Positions 26,596 through 39,298 of a stretch of 64,000 bases of DNA are shown one piece after another. Made by a program: the position numbers and the translations under genes. The stretch is from Manihot esculenta. Taxonomy: Eukaryota; Streptophyta; Magnoliopsida; Malpighiales; Euphorbiaceae. The stretch spans positions 18,493,279 to 18,557,278 of the forward strand of contig NC_035166.2 in NCBI RefSeq assembly GCF_001659605.2, written 5' to 3'. The notes beneath the pieces are model-generated. The model saw only the letters and a list, made by a program, of their open reading frames with translations. It did no database searches and had not been told where the DNA came from. Position 1 is the stretch's first letter, and each line of letters begins with the position of its first letter.

Positions 26596-27109
26596 TACGA
26601 AGCGACTAACTCGTATGCTGGAGAAAGACATTCTCCTCCTATATTGATCCCTTCTTGTTTTTTTTCCCCTTCCAAGTCTATATCTCTTCTAATTCAAGTC
26701 AACACAATTCACGAATTTAAAACTAACAGAAAAGAATGCCTTTGGGGACATCTTTGCACAAGTTAGGAAGGCAATTCCCGGAAAGCGGACAGGGAAGAAA
26801 AAAATCAATTGATGTCATATTGGCTAGGAAATAATGCAACTAACAAAGATGGTCCCAAAAAAATTTACAAATTTACACTATATAAGGGCTTACAAAACCA
26901 GTTAAATCTCAAAATCGCCCCATTTTTTTCCTTCTTGCTTGTCATTAAAAATGCCTACTTGTTTATCTCAGAATTCACGTTGGAGAAAAAACCTATCAAA
27001 TAATAGGCACGACAGGTTTCCTACATTTTAATTTAATTTTAGAACACCTAATTGCCACCGTGAATGCCCCACTTCAGACTGGAAAAGCATGGTCAAAGTA
27101 GCGATACTT
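26596..27109. other. Intergenic DNA downstream of the coiled-coil gene
   Basis: This includes the probable 3' UTR of the minus-strand gene ending at 27,110. I see no other feature. Confidence 0.4.
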
Positions 27110-30100
27110 TCACCTGGTAACTACTGCAGCAGACTGTAAGAGGCGGCGCGAAAAGGTCTGTTGCTCCTTGCTCAATGAAGAAAACCAATTTCTTATCAGA
27201 TCAGTAGAAACAGACTGACTTGCAACTTCTGGAAGCTTCAAATCACTCTGGATAACATCTTCAAAATTAAGAGACACGAGTCCAAATAAAGAAGTAATGG
27301 CAGCAATTTGAACAGGAAAAGATGCTTTGTTGGTACTATCCCGCAAAAGAAAACCAGATAATTTACATTTCAAATTCTCAACTTCCTCATCCCTGTAACC
27401 ACAAGCAGCAACTCCAATCCTGAACAGACACAGTTGATTAAACAATTTAAGTCGAATGAAGAACCATAGCAACATAAAGTAGCAAGTCCAGCAGTAAGGT
27501 CTAGAATAACAAAGGTTCCATTACGATCTCTCTTATGTATGTCAGATCAGGAAAAGTTTGACTAATTCCACCCCACCCCCCCCCCCCCCCCCAACCCCCA
27601 CAATACCCTCTTCCTTTTTTTTTCTTTTCGAGAGAGATTTGGATTAAGCAAAGTGTCTGCAAACAAATGCCTGCCAAAACCCGGTATCAGAAACAATCTA
27701 AGAATGCACGAAGCAATCTAAAACACTTGCCCACCTATTTCAATTTTTCCACTAACAAGTCCTTCAATAGGCTGTAATTCAGTAACTTAAATACATTACT
27801 ATAGATTTTGGAACAAATTAAAAAAAATGAATGATCAACAACGTTTTGTGGTAATGATGATGTCATATCCCTAGTTTGCTTATGAATCCAATTGATTTTC
27901 CTTTTTTTGGTGAGTTCACCAATCATATTGAAACTAGGTTAGAAGCAAATGCTCTTGGAATCCTAAGTAGCTTAGGACCAGTAAGGCATATCAGAGTGAA
28001 TAATACTTAATAAATAAGGGAAGAATTACTATTAGGTCCCTGAATTTTTAGAAAATTCATTAGCTCGTCCCTATTTCAAAATCACTCGATTAAAATGTCT
28101 TTTTTGAAGGAAACAGTTAGACGCCTTGAATATTTGCATTATGTAGTCCCTGTAATTTTAACTATATATATTATTTCATCCCTGTAATTCTAAATATTCA
28201 AGCTATTTAGTATATAACCAAAACTAAAACAAGTTGACTAATGGCTTCTCTAATGAAAGGACTAATAGTTTAATTATACAAAATCCAGGAATGTTTTAAT
28301 TGAGTTATTTTGAAATAAGGACAAACTAGTGAATTTCCTAAAAACTCAAGAATGTAATAGTAATTCTCCCATAAATAAATAATTTATCGGTGCTACAGCC
28401 AAGAATCTCGGCAATTGAACTCCCTCAGAAAATCAGAATGGTCACATTTTAAGAGGCAGGAGAAAAAAAAATTAAATAAGTAAAAACACTGTATTAATTA
28501 CAAATAATCGTAGCAAACATACCTCCCAAGCTGACCAAGGTGAACAACAACAGCAACAGCAAAATCATCTAGCATAGGTCTTTCCAAAATTTCCAGCAAC
28601 ACGGGGATAATTTTACCACATGTCCACTCCCAGGTCTGCATAAGGACAGGAGAAAGAAATTCAGAATATCAGCTTTTGGTCTGTCTATATGAAAGGTAAA
28701 GTGTATGCCTCTCCCGTTACTGTACAATAGGTTCAGTTCTGAACCGAACAACTCATTTTTATAGACCAAACCAAACCGAAAAAACAAAAACAAGTAAACT
28801 AAACAGATAAAAATTGGTTCGGTTCGGTTTAGAACCAACCAGTTCCAGCCACTCCCAGTCCATTTTACAGAGGGAAGTTTCCCCAAAACTCTAGGCAAAA
28901 CTTCTCCCAAACTCATAGATTCCAATCAATTAAATACGACCAAATCCTCAATTCATCAAGAGAACAGGAATCACACAAGAGAATTAAAATTTCAACTCAA
29001 ATCAAATGCACAAAAAATCAGATCTACAATCTGTCAGTTAATAATACATACAAATGCAAAAAATCAGATCTACAATCTGTCAATTAACAATACATGCAAA
29101 TCTACAATCACAAGTACATTCTACAAATCAACGCAAGGCAATTACCCAACAAATCTGCAAATCTTGAACATCTAAAGCTACCCAAGGAGAACCTTTCTCA
29201 TCTTCAGACATGCATGTGCAATTGGTGCTTGTAAAGTCAAATAATATGATTCAAGACCTCACGAAATGACACGATGAAATCTCTCGTAACGTTCAAGGGC
29301 AGCGGCAGCAAAAAAAGCTCAAAAGCCACTGCCATGTCCCTGACGCTGCAAATGCAAATGATCATGAAGGGACAGCAGATACTGTAGAGGTGTACACAGG
29401 AAGAAAAGCAGCAAGAAATGGAGGGAGGAGGAGAAGTGGAGAAGAATGGAACAGGCACCATGGATAGGGGAGTAAAAAGAAATGAAAGAAGAAACTTTAG
29501 GAGGAGAAAGTGTTGGGCATGCCAAACTGAACCAAACTGGACAACAAAAATTTTTCAAAAACCATAACTGATACCAAATTAAATTGGTTCGGATCAGTTT
29601 TTGATTAAAACCAAAGAGTGCTCGCCCCCAATTACCATGCAGCACAAATACAGATTAAGCCATGACGAGGAAAATTAAAAAAGCATTGCAATTAAATGGT
29701 GGGTTTTATCCTCCTCTACAAGTAGATTAAATAATAGCATTGCGTAAATCTATAAAGTAAATAAGTCCAATTAAGGCCCTAAACTTTTTCTAAGGGCCAA
29801 ATAAATTCTGGTCTAATATAATATTATTTTTTAACAATAAAATATTATTTTTTTAATTTAAAATGTAAAAAATTTAGTATTTTAATTAATATAAAAATTA
29901 AAAAAATACATAGAAATAGTAAATAATTTTTGAAATTTTTTAATAAAATTTCATTTTTGTAATTTCAACTTATTTACTACTTCTATGTAGTTTTTAATTT
30001 GTATATTAATTAAAATACTAATTTTTTGACATTTTAAATTAAAAAATAATATTTTATTGTTAAAAAATAATATTACATTACATAAGAACTTATTTGGCCC

Positions 30101-33100
30101 TTAGCAAAAGTATTGGAGCTTAATTGGCAAAAAAATTTGAATTGGGCTTATTTAGCCCTTGAGCAAAAATGGCAGGGGGTAAATTAGACTTATTTCCAAT
30201 CTATAAATCTATGGGCTCACCTTTGGGATCTTATACAGAACTTGGTATTACATAAATTAGCGAACATATTTAAGCTTCTCCTCACTTAAAAAATAAATTA
30301 ATAAATAAAATTCAATCATTTGAATTATTCATAGTACCTATTAGGACTCGAAGAAGAATCTATAGCTATGCTCAAAGAAAAAGTAGAATTAAACCAAATG
30401 GCCTATATTCAACTCTGATCCAAGAGAGTCAAAATGCACTGAAACCGTAGGCAACCATCAACTTTACTCCAAACAATAAAATTGTTCTGAAACTTCAGTC
30501 TCCTAAACTGCATTGAGCAAGAAGTATAAAAGCATACTAAAAAGACCATTGTTGTAATGCATGACACTACTAGTTCCTTGCATCATTTAAGTGCAAGATT
30601 CACAAAAATGACGGTAACAAATTGCAGCTTAAAGTAGAAAAATAATCCCAATCTAGTTGGAATGAATATCCGAGACAAATTTCTCTCGGGTTCAGTATCA
30701 TATCTTACTTTATTCCTTCACAAATAGCAAACATTCACATCTTTATTGGCTCCACCTAGTTCTAATACAAGAAAACAAATAAAAGATTTAACACTGTTGA
30801 CAACCCCTAGAGATTTTGAAGCTATGACCTATTTTAATTGTAATCAACCTAATAACACCACCACTGATGCCACAAAACTAGAAAACCTGCACAAAAAGAA
30901 TTTTAAAAAGAAAAAATTGTGTCCATTTGATTAAAAAATCAAGATGACTTCTGAAATTCTAGCAAAACCTCACAAGGCAGGAAAGAACACAAATGCAATT
31001 ATGCCCAGGCAAAAAAGTGAGATATAATAATTTTTTAACAGCTTAAAATGGTTAATAAATAACAATAATTTAGCAACAAAAACAAAAAGGTGTACCACAT
31101 ACCATATAGCCAGCAAGCAGTTCCACCAAAGACAGGACATCACTGAGGAAACATAAAGTCCCACTGCGGCCACAGTTTGCATCAGCAGGCATCACACACT
31201 TGTTTGTACCACAAGATGCATCACAATTCACATGAAGGGCACAAGAAACACTTTCAGCACTTAAATTCTGTTTAGCATGGGAATTTGATAAATTAGCCAA
31301 TTCCATGCAATGCTGATGCATGGTTCCCGATAAAGCACAACCTTGAAGCTTTTCCATCAGCATTGAAGCAACCACATCCACTGAAACTGCATCAAATGGA
31401 CAGTTAGCACAAGACTGGAACTTAAGTCCAACCTCATGCAAAGATGAAAAGCATGAAGAAGCTGAAGCAGCTGATGCATTTCCTCCTTCAAGAAAAAATA
31501 TTATTGATTTTAACACAGCCACTGTCAAACTGTATTCCTTCAGCGAGAAAAATTTGTTGCCACCCAGGTATGCAAAAACATGAAGAATGGTCAATAAAAC
31601 ACCAGTATCATATTTTCGAACCCGCAAAAGATCATAAGAAGCCTCACAAATAAACTCCACGCGATCTAATGCTTTACATATTGATGCTAATATGATGCTT
31701 CCTGCCACCAATTGATAAGCTGAAGCAGGTTTTGAGGAAATATTTACATTTACACCATCCAGAAAGATATCCATCCTTGAATCAGATTCACTCAGTGTTT
31801 CAGAAGATACATCAGCCAGCACCATCACTTGCCCATTTATGAGGAAATCCTCTATGAGATCAAGCAGTTCATCCATACAACATAAACCTGTGGCTAAACT
31901 TCTTGCATCAACATCAGACACCACTGCATTAAAAGAACAGATAATGTTCAATATAAAAAAAATGAAAATAGCACCCATTACATCTTAAAATTAAGACTTG
32001 CAGACCAGGACATGATAGCCATGTACCAAATGAACATACCTGAATTTATTTGCCTTGCAAATGAATCTATGAAAAGGAGAAAATCCTTATCCAAAAAACA
32101 TCCAGGCTTCCTAGAAGTAGTCACAGAGATATTCAGCAGCATCACTGTAAAAAATGCACAAGCCTTCTCCCTAAAGAAGAAAAAAGAAAATGCTCAATTT
32201 CAACATCTACCCACACGCAGAAATGCTATTCAAAAACCAAATTGGGAACCAAGTAAAAATGAAAAAAAGAAACACTATTTCACAAAATAATTAAACAAAT
32301 GAGCTGGTTTTGCATATATATGCGAATACACCATATACTATCTTGAAAAGACATGAATCACTTACTTGGGTAAAAGTTCTTCCATTTTTATAACATCCAA
32401 GATCTTTTTGACATTGCACTCAATTTCAGCATTCAAAGAGCAGTGAGCCATACAAGTTCTTGTCGCAGAAAATATCCTTGAAACACTACTACAGTCTTTA
32501 GTATTAGAAAACACCATACAATATGTTGGAACATTGGCATGCACATATTCAAGCTTGCTTTCAGATGAAAGTTTCAGGCCCCCATCCCTAGAAGTAGGCA
32601 GGTTTGCAATCTTGAGCACTTCAGAATCTCCACCAGTCTCCCTATCAGAAGCTCTTTCAGTTTCCGTACTATTACAACAGCCATTTGCATTGTCAAACAT
32701 ACCAAAAGAATTAACAAGACCTTCATTCCCCAGAATTAATTCATCACGGGAAGTCCCTGAGGCATTACATCTCAAGTTGTTGGGACTAGTTTCCACATCA
32801 AAATTGTGGGAAGGCATTTCTATACCCTTCTCATTTGACAACCCTTCCTGGAAGACATTACCTGCTTCAAACTTATTTGCATCAGATATTTCAGCAGTAG
32901 AAATCTCAATCTCAGGAAGATTAGGCGACAAGGGCATCTCCAGTGCTCTCCTGTAACATTCTTCATCTGCAGTATTATCCAAGTCCAACAATTTCATATA
33001 AGCCCCATCTTCTACTTCCTCAACCCTTGCTATAATTGCAAGGTCACTTCCATAGGAATCATTTAATTCCTTGATGCAATCCTGTGGGACTCCAAACAGG

Positions 33101-36100
33101 TTAACAGGAGAAGGGGAAGCATGTTTACAGTTATTAACATCACCATGAACTTCATGTTCAATAAGTGCAATCTTCTCCTGCTTATCTATGCTATAAGAAT
33201 GTTGCATAATTATTCTCTCATCACAAGGTGCCTTTCTCTTGTGGCCCCTCTCATGTTTGGCATATGAACCACCTAGGGCTTCCACATACTTCAATTCATC
33301 AAGTTCATCAAGTGGTTTCTCAATTTCTCTGTTTAACATGCCATGCAAGAGAGAGAGTTTCTCTTCCATCTGGACATTCAACTTCTTACCTTCTGAGTAC
33401 AAAGATTCAACAGATTCAATTGCATCAACCATTTTCTTCCACTTTCTGCTTTGTCCATTAACTCTTCCAGAGGTATCAATGCCAAGAGAACTTCTAATAT
33501 TACTTTCAGCCACCACAGCTAGATTTGGATTGCACTGCTTTTTGGTCACTTCACTAGACATTCCAGAAATTGTTGTCTGTCCATCAGAGTTCTCCATCCA
33601 TTTTTCTGATGTTGAAACGAAAGCACCCATTTCCTGTGAGTCAAGCAATTTACTATCAGAAAAAGATGCTGACCGGGAATCAGAACTCTGTAACAAATTA
33701 TGATAAGAGCCTTCATGCAGAGCCTTCAATTTAGAATCAAAACTTGACAAGGATTCAATACATTGCCCTTTACGTATAGGGAGCAATGGAGCTTTACGAT
33801 ACAGGGACTGATTGAGAGAACAGGCAGCCACAGCCATGCAACTAGGCTTGAGCTCACTTTCTTTATGAACATGCTTATGAAATGGTTCCAAATCACCAAA
33901 CTTTCTCTTCAGCTTTGATCTCTGCATGTTCACCGATACTCCATCCTGTGAAGCACATCAAACCAGGTAAGCTAACTAAAAGCAGAAATTTCAGTAGATT
34001 TTGACTATATTGAAAACAATTATGAAAACAACAAATAACTAATCAAAGTGAAAATTGCCAGACCATAAACTAAACATTCAAAAGGTTAAGCAGTCTGAGG
34101 TACTATGTATAGCCATAAAAATGAAACAAGTCGTTCCTTCTTTTTTTTTTTATTTTAATGTTTAACATCAGTAAGCAACAGTTTAACGCTTGGGACAGAT
34201 GCCTTATCATAAAAGAGAGGATGTTAATCCAAGATCAGTAAGGAATAATTGAGCTAAGAAGAAAGGATGTGTTTCTCTTTTAGAGAGCAAGTTACAATGA
34301 AGCTTAACAACAATGTCAACTGGCATTTTGGCACTGAAATTCTAGAATTGTTCAGACAAGGAAAAGTACTATGAGAAAGACTATATGCTCTACCCACCGT
34401 ATATTTTACAAAAGACACACCAGGTAACCACGCATCCGAGGAATTGTAAATTAGGAAACTAACCTTTTGCAAGACCTCTCTACATTCAATGCCAGATGAG
34501 AACCATTTGTCCAGTGCATCCAGGTGTTGTGAAATTTGATTAGAATCCACCCTTATGCGACCTAGTTCTTGTTGTAAAGTACTACGGCGAATCTTTTCCA
34601 ACTTAGCCACTTCTTTGGCATACTTCAACCGCATCTTTTCAAGCTTCAACCGTTTCTCCAAAAGCTTCAATTTTCTGGATTCATTCTTCACATCTTTGCT
34701 AGGTAAAATAGCAGAAGCCTCAACTACTCTTTTATAGGAGAAAAGTTCCTTTATCTGCTTCTGCAGTTCCTCAATTTTATGCCTGCTTTCTGCAAGTTGG
34801 CAAGACAGCTGATCAGCACGAGATTTTTCTTCCAATGCCATCTTCCTGTTCACTTCCACAAGCTGTTTTAGCTTTTCTACTTCCATCAATTTCATATCTG
34901 TGTTATTTTTCTCCACCACAGCATCCTGTTTTTCAACCTCAAACCTTTTGAATGCTGCCTCAAATTTCAATAGCTCCAAAACTAACTCTGCATGATCTGC
35001 ATCTTTAATGAAATTGTCCAAACAACACATAAATCTCATTTTTGCAGCTTCAGCATTCGAATTTAGATCACTTGGAGACCTGCCTGAACTTCTAAAGAGG
35101 AATGTATTTATCTCTTTCTTTAATTCCTCCATTCTTTTTCCAGCAACTTGCAACTTCTGAGGAAGATTTCCAGCACAAGTTTTGCCTTCTATGACCCTCT
35201 TCCCATTTGTTTCAGCAAGCTTTGTTAGCTCCTTACTCTTAGCCTTCTCTGAAGCATTGCACTTTCTCTCTTTGGCCACCCGATGTTTTTTTTTTACCAA
35301 CCTTTTATTTGCATCTTCAAACTTCAAAATCTCAGACATCAACTTCACTTTTGTTTCATCAGCTTCTTTCCTCAATGCCTCCAATTGAACCCAATATCCC
35401 TCCGACTTCTTCCTTTCTTCATCAGCCTTAGCCTTTTCACTTATCATGCGTTTCTGTGCTTCAGAAGCACTCTTTTTCTCTGCCTCAGCAGTTTTCTTTA
35501 GAGAATCTGCTCTTTCTTTCTCTTTCTGAAGAAGCTCCTTAAGCTTATTGATTTCCTTCTCTTTTTCCTCTTCAGAAAAATGATCTTGAAGAATTATTGC
35601 ATTCCCTGTTTTATCTTTAATAATATCTAGACTTTCTTTTCGTCGTAAGGACGAGATTTGATAATTGAAGACAGATATCTCACTTTTATTGCATTGCCAA
35701 CCAGGTGCCTCATCTAAATCTCTGGACAATACAATGCTATTTATCTCTTTCTGTAGTTCCTCAACTCTTTGAGTAGCAACCCTCAACTGCTGAGAAAGAC
35801 TCTCAGCACAAGATGTTTCTTCTATGACCTTCTTCCCATTTGCTTCTGCAAGCTTCCTATGCTCCTCCACTTTCGCCATCTCCAAATCAGCACGTTTCCT
35901 CTCCTTGGTCAATTTATGCTTTTCTGCTTCCAACTTTTTACCTGCCTCTTCAAGCTTCAATGTCTCAGAAACCAATTTCGATTTCGCTTCTTCAACTTCT
36001 TTCCTCAAGTCCTCCACCTTAAGCCGATATTCCTCAGCCTTCTTCCCTTCATTATTAGCAAGCTTCCTCTCTTCATCAGCCTTGGCCCTTTCAGTTTTCA

Positions 36101-37178
36101 CCTGTTTCCATGCTTCAGCAGCACTTTTCTTCTGGGCCTCGGCATTCTTCTTTTCAGAATTTACCCTTATCTTCTCTTCCTCAAGAAGTGACTTAAGCCT
36201 TGTGATTTCCTTTTCCGCTTCAGAAACATGATCCTGAAGGAGGTTCACTTCCCCCTTTCCATCCTTAGCATCTGCACTTATTTTTTGCTTTAAGGAGAAT
36301 ACTTCAGACTTCAAGGCAGAAATCTCGTTCTCCAAAGAAACTCTGACAGCCAATTTTTCATCTTTTCCCTCTTTCTCAGTTTCAGCCCGTGCCTGCTCTT
36401 GCTCGTATGCTGCAAAATGTAAAAATGTAAATATCACTACTAAGACAAATAAGACATAAATATAACAGATGGAATATTGGCAAAAATTTTGACACTACCA
36501 TTTACTTGGTACTTCCTAAGCATTCATTCTAACCATCGCCACTGTGACCTTCTGTTTCTTGCATAAGCATTTGTTCTGCAAAGCTAAAGTACTAGCAAGT
36601 ACACTTTAGCCAAACTAAAGTGAAATTCTCATGTTACATTATGGACACATAAAATGCACATCAAGTCGCATAGAAATTTTACTAGTTTCTCTTCTGTCCC
36701 CTTAAATATAAAACTGTAACCAAGAAGAATGAAAGAACAGCAAGCCTTATAAGGGTGATCAAAACTAAGGCAAAAACCCCAGATGACCCTAAGATATGGA
36801 CATTATTACATCCAAATTCAAGTATTGCAAAAGCTCAATCCATGACACAGCTTATTTCAAATTTACAATATACCTTTCTTGAGAGCCGCATTCTCCCCTT
36901 GAATCTTATCGATTTGTTCATTGAGAATCTGCACAGCTTGTCTTAAATGTTTCCGGCCAACTTCTAGCTTGGAACACTTGTCTTTCCACTGACGAAATCC
37001 AAAATATTTATTGTCAGACAAAGGAGTATGCAATCTGATAAATACACAGACAACAAATACGCATAGAAACACTACTTCAATGAACTAACTTTCAAATATA
37101 ACACCAAATCTCATGTAAACATACCACTGTGCAGCAGGAATTCACCGGCGGGTGCTTTCCAGTAACATCTGCAGCCAT
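27110..37178 (-). CDS. MEE22: EMB1611/MEE22-like coiled-coil protein, eight exons
   Basis: Exons on the minus strand: 37,178-37,125; 36,988-36,874; 36,409-34,464; 33,945-32,366; 32,170-32,040; 31,923-31,103; 28,635-28,523; 27,419-27,110. All introns are GT-AG and phases agree, giving 5,070 nt and 1,689 residues. Residues 57-705 are a Lys/Glu-rich coiled coil with at least two long internal repeats. Residues 706-1,232 are largely disordered and Ser-rich. The C-terminal ~450 residues look helical and globular (exons 5-8). The overall plan and the N-terminal WKDKCSKLEVGRKHLRQAV block resemble Arabidopsis EMB1611/MEE22, a plant-specific protein needed for embryo development and shoot meristem function. 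Its biochemical role is not known to me. The name is from recognition, not alignment; another long coiled-coil protein is possible. Confidence 0.75.
27568..27599. repeat. Poly-C run in intron 7 (G-rich on the transcript)
   Basis: The plus strand reads CCACCCCA followed by 18 C bases, then AACCCCC. The pre-mRNA of the minus-strand gene would carry the matching G runs. Confidence 0.85.
28018..28370. mobile_element. 353-bp MITE in intron 7 of the EMB1611/MEE22-like gene
   Basis: The left end GGGAAGAATTACTATTAGGT and the reverse complement of the right end GGGAGAATTACTATTACAT match over about 50 bp with some mismatches. Both flanks read ATAAATAA (28,010-28,017 and 28,371-28,378), an 8-bp duplication that is simple in sequence, so its length is uncertain. 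Superfamily could be hAT (8 bp) or Mutator-like (9 bp). Confidence 0.7.
29004..29100. repeat. 48-bp tandem repeat in intron 6
   Basis: The unit AAATGCA...AAAAATCAGATCTACAATC begins at 29,004 and again at 29,052, with a partial third start near 29,098. It lies inside the 2.5-kb intron between exons 6 and 7. Confidence 0.75.
29757..30197. mobile_element. 441-bp foldback MITE in intron 6 with 10-bp duplication
   Basis: The ends are GTAAATAAGTCCAATT and, reverse complemented from the right, GGAAATAAGTCTAATT. Inner arms also pair (AAATATTATTTTTTTAATTTAAAATGT against its reverse complement near 30,030), so most of the element can fold back. AATCTATAAA flanks it on both sides (29,747-29,756 and 30,198-30,207). 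A 9-10-bp duplication fits a Mutator-like non-autonomous element. Confidence 0.82.
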
Positions 37179-39141
37179 TTCTTCCGGTAGAAACACGAAG
37201 AAAAAAAAATTATTTGGGGACTTCAAACTTCAAATTTAAAAAATCAACCACAAATCTTGATCTTTAAAAATCGAAAAAAAAAAATTAGTTTAACGATGTG
37301 AGAGAAAGAGAGAGATACGAACTTGTTTTTGTTTAGGCTTAATCGTGCATTCATGGTGATTCAATCGACTTATGGCTGAAATGCAACATTTACCAGTTAA
37401 TAGAATAAGAAGAAGAAGAGGCTACAGCAAATTCAAAAGAAGAAAAAAGCCCTAAAATGTAAAAACGGCTAAAACCCAGCTCTCTGAAGTCTGAACTTTT
37501 GAGGAAAAAAAAAAAGAAAAAGAAGTCTGAACTCTGAAGGTTTCTGCGTATTGAATAATTTGAACCGCCTAATTTGGGCGGACCACCGAGTCGGTTTCAT
37601 TAACAGCAACGACCCAACTCGAGCTCCATTCGTTATTTTCTAGCTTCTACTTTTCTTTTTTTTTTTTTTAATTTACAATTTAATCCAAAGAGAGAGTAAT
37701 TACAGTTCAATCGATTAACTTTGGATTAATAATTATTCGATTCTGTATTTTGTTAAAATTAATTATTTAGTTCATATTTTTAAAATATTTAATTAAATTT
37801 AATATTTTTTAAAATTAAATTTTTAGCTTTTTATAAAAAATTTTTTTTATCATATTATTTATTTATATTACTTAGTTCAGTCAAATTTAATTATGTATTA
37901 TTTTTTTTTTGAAAATAATTATGTATTATTTAATTAATATAATGTTAAATATTTATATCATTTAGAAGATTTTATATCTTAAACATAAAAAAAATAATAA
38001 TAATAACTTTTGCATTTTAATAGATACACATCAATTAAAAATTTTAATTGATATATTCCATACCAATTACTTTTTTTTTTTTTTGAATCAAACCAATTAC
38101 TTAAATTTATTTATATAAAATAATAAATATAATAAAATATTATATTATTATTTTAATTAATATTTTAAATTAATTTTAATATAATTAAAAAAAATTGTTA
38201 AAAAGAAACTTATCATTTTCAACTGTTCTACTCTATTTTTTTTCTCTTAATAAATATATTCTAAAGTAAATTTTTTATTCAATTTTATATTTTAATTCGA
38301 TTTCATTTATTTATAATTTTAAATTACACATTAATATTTTAACTTAATATAAAATAAATAATTATTAAAAAAACTAAAATTTATTTTTTTCAATAATTAT
38401 ACTTTAAATCTTTTTTTAATAAATGCATTAAAATTAATTTTTCAACTCAATTTAATTTTTTAATTTGATTCGATATACTTATATTTTCGAATGGCATATT
38501 AATATTTTAATATAATTTAAAAAAATATTATTTTAAAAAATAACTAAATCTTATCATTGTCAACAGAAATATTTTGAATTTTTTTCTTATGACATATTAA
38601 TATTTTAATATAATCTAAAAGAAATTATTATTTAAAAAAATAACTAAATCTTATCATTTTCAACAGATATATTTTGAATTTTTTTTTCTTAATAAATATA
38701 TTTCAATTAATTTTTAAACTTAATTTAATTTTTCAATTTAATTCGAGTTATTTATAATTTTAAATGATACATTTATAATAGTCAATCACTTATTTTTCAA
38801 CATATTTTTATATATAAATATAAATTTTTATGTCGATAAAAGCTATAAATATAGTAGTGGTATTATTTTCATCATATCAATAATTATAATTTTTTTACTT
38901 AAAAAATTAATCATACTTATTATATATATTTTAATAAAATTAAAAATTAACGTTCAATTTAGTTAAACAGAAATATAACTAATTTTAATCTAATTTATAA
39001 TTACAATTTATTTATCTTCTAATGAATTTTAATTATTTTAGAAAATAAATTACTGACTCTTTATAAAAAATTGATAGAGTTTAAAATTTTTTATAATTTT
39101 TTTAATTATATTAAAATATTAATTTAAAATGTTAGACTATA
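37179..39141. other. 5' flank of the EMB1611/MEE22-like gene, then AT-rich DNA
   Basis: The first few hundred bases (to about 37,560) should hold the 5' UTR and promoter of the minus-strand gene; I could not fix a transcription start. From about 37,640 the sequence is AT-rich and without genes, and includes the tandem repeat at about 38,490-38,692. Confidence 0.5.
38491..38692. repeat. About 100-bp tandem repeat, two clear copies
   Basis: Copies at about 38,491-38,591 and 38,592-38,692 share CATATTAATATTTTAATATAAT and AACTAAATCTTATCATT, TCAACAGA and ATATTTTGAATTTTTT. Weaker related copies lie upstream from about 38,190 and downstream to about 38,780. Confidence 0.75.
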
Positions 39142-39146
39142 ATTAT

Positions 39147-39298
39147 TAATACACTGGGCAATCAGAGATATCTTTATTGATTACAGAATAGGTATTTATA
39201 CATACAAGTGTGACTTGGTTAACAAGTATTTGAAATCTATACAAACTAGGAAACCGAAATCTATACAAATTAGGAAAATAGAATTCTAATCCTTATCA
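39147..39298 (-). repeat. 3' LTR of the copia element
   Basis: It is 152 bp; on the minus strand it starts TGATAAGG and ends TGTATTA. Directly inside it (39,299-39,310) is the G-rich polypurine tract, reading CTTGCGGGGGCG on the minus strand. Confidence 0.9.

Noticed and set aside
26480..27109. Extra 3' exons of the EMB1611/MEE22-like gene, since CCAG|GTGAAAG at the end of exon 8 could be a splice donor.
   Set aside because: The in-frame TGA directly follows, and no downstream open segment resembles a continuation of the protein.
28730..29600. Clusters of AACCGAACC/GGTTCGG words in intron 6, considered as a telomere-like or regulatory repeat.
   Set aside because: The spacing and sequence are irregular, and I could not define a unit or element ends.
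34555..36231. Plus-strand open frames rich in Ser, Phe and Leu opposite exon 3 of the EMB1611/MEE22-like gene.
   Set aside because: These are the antisense reading of Lys/Glu-rich coiled-coil codons and have no independent support.
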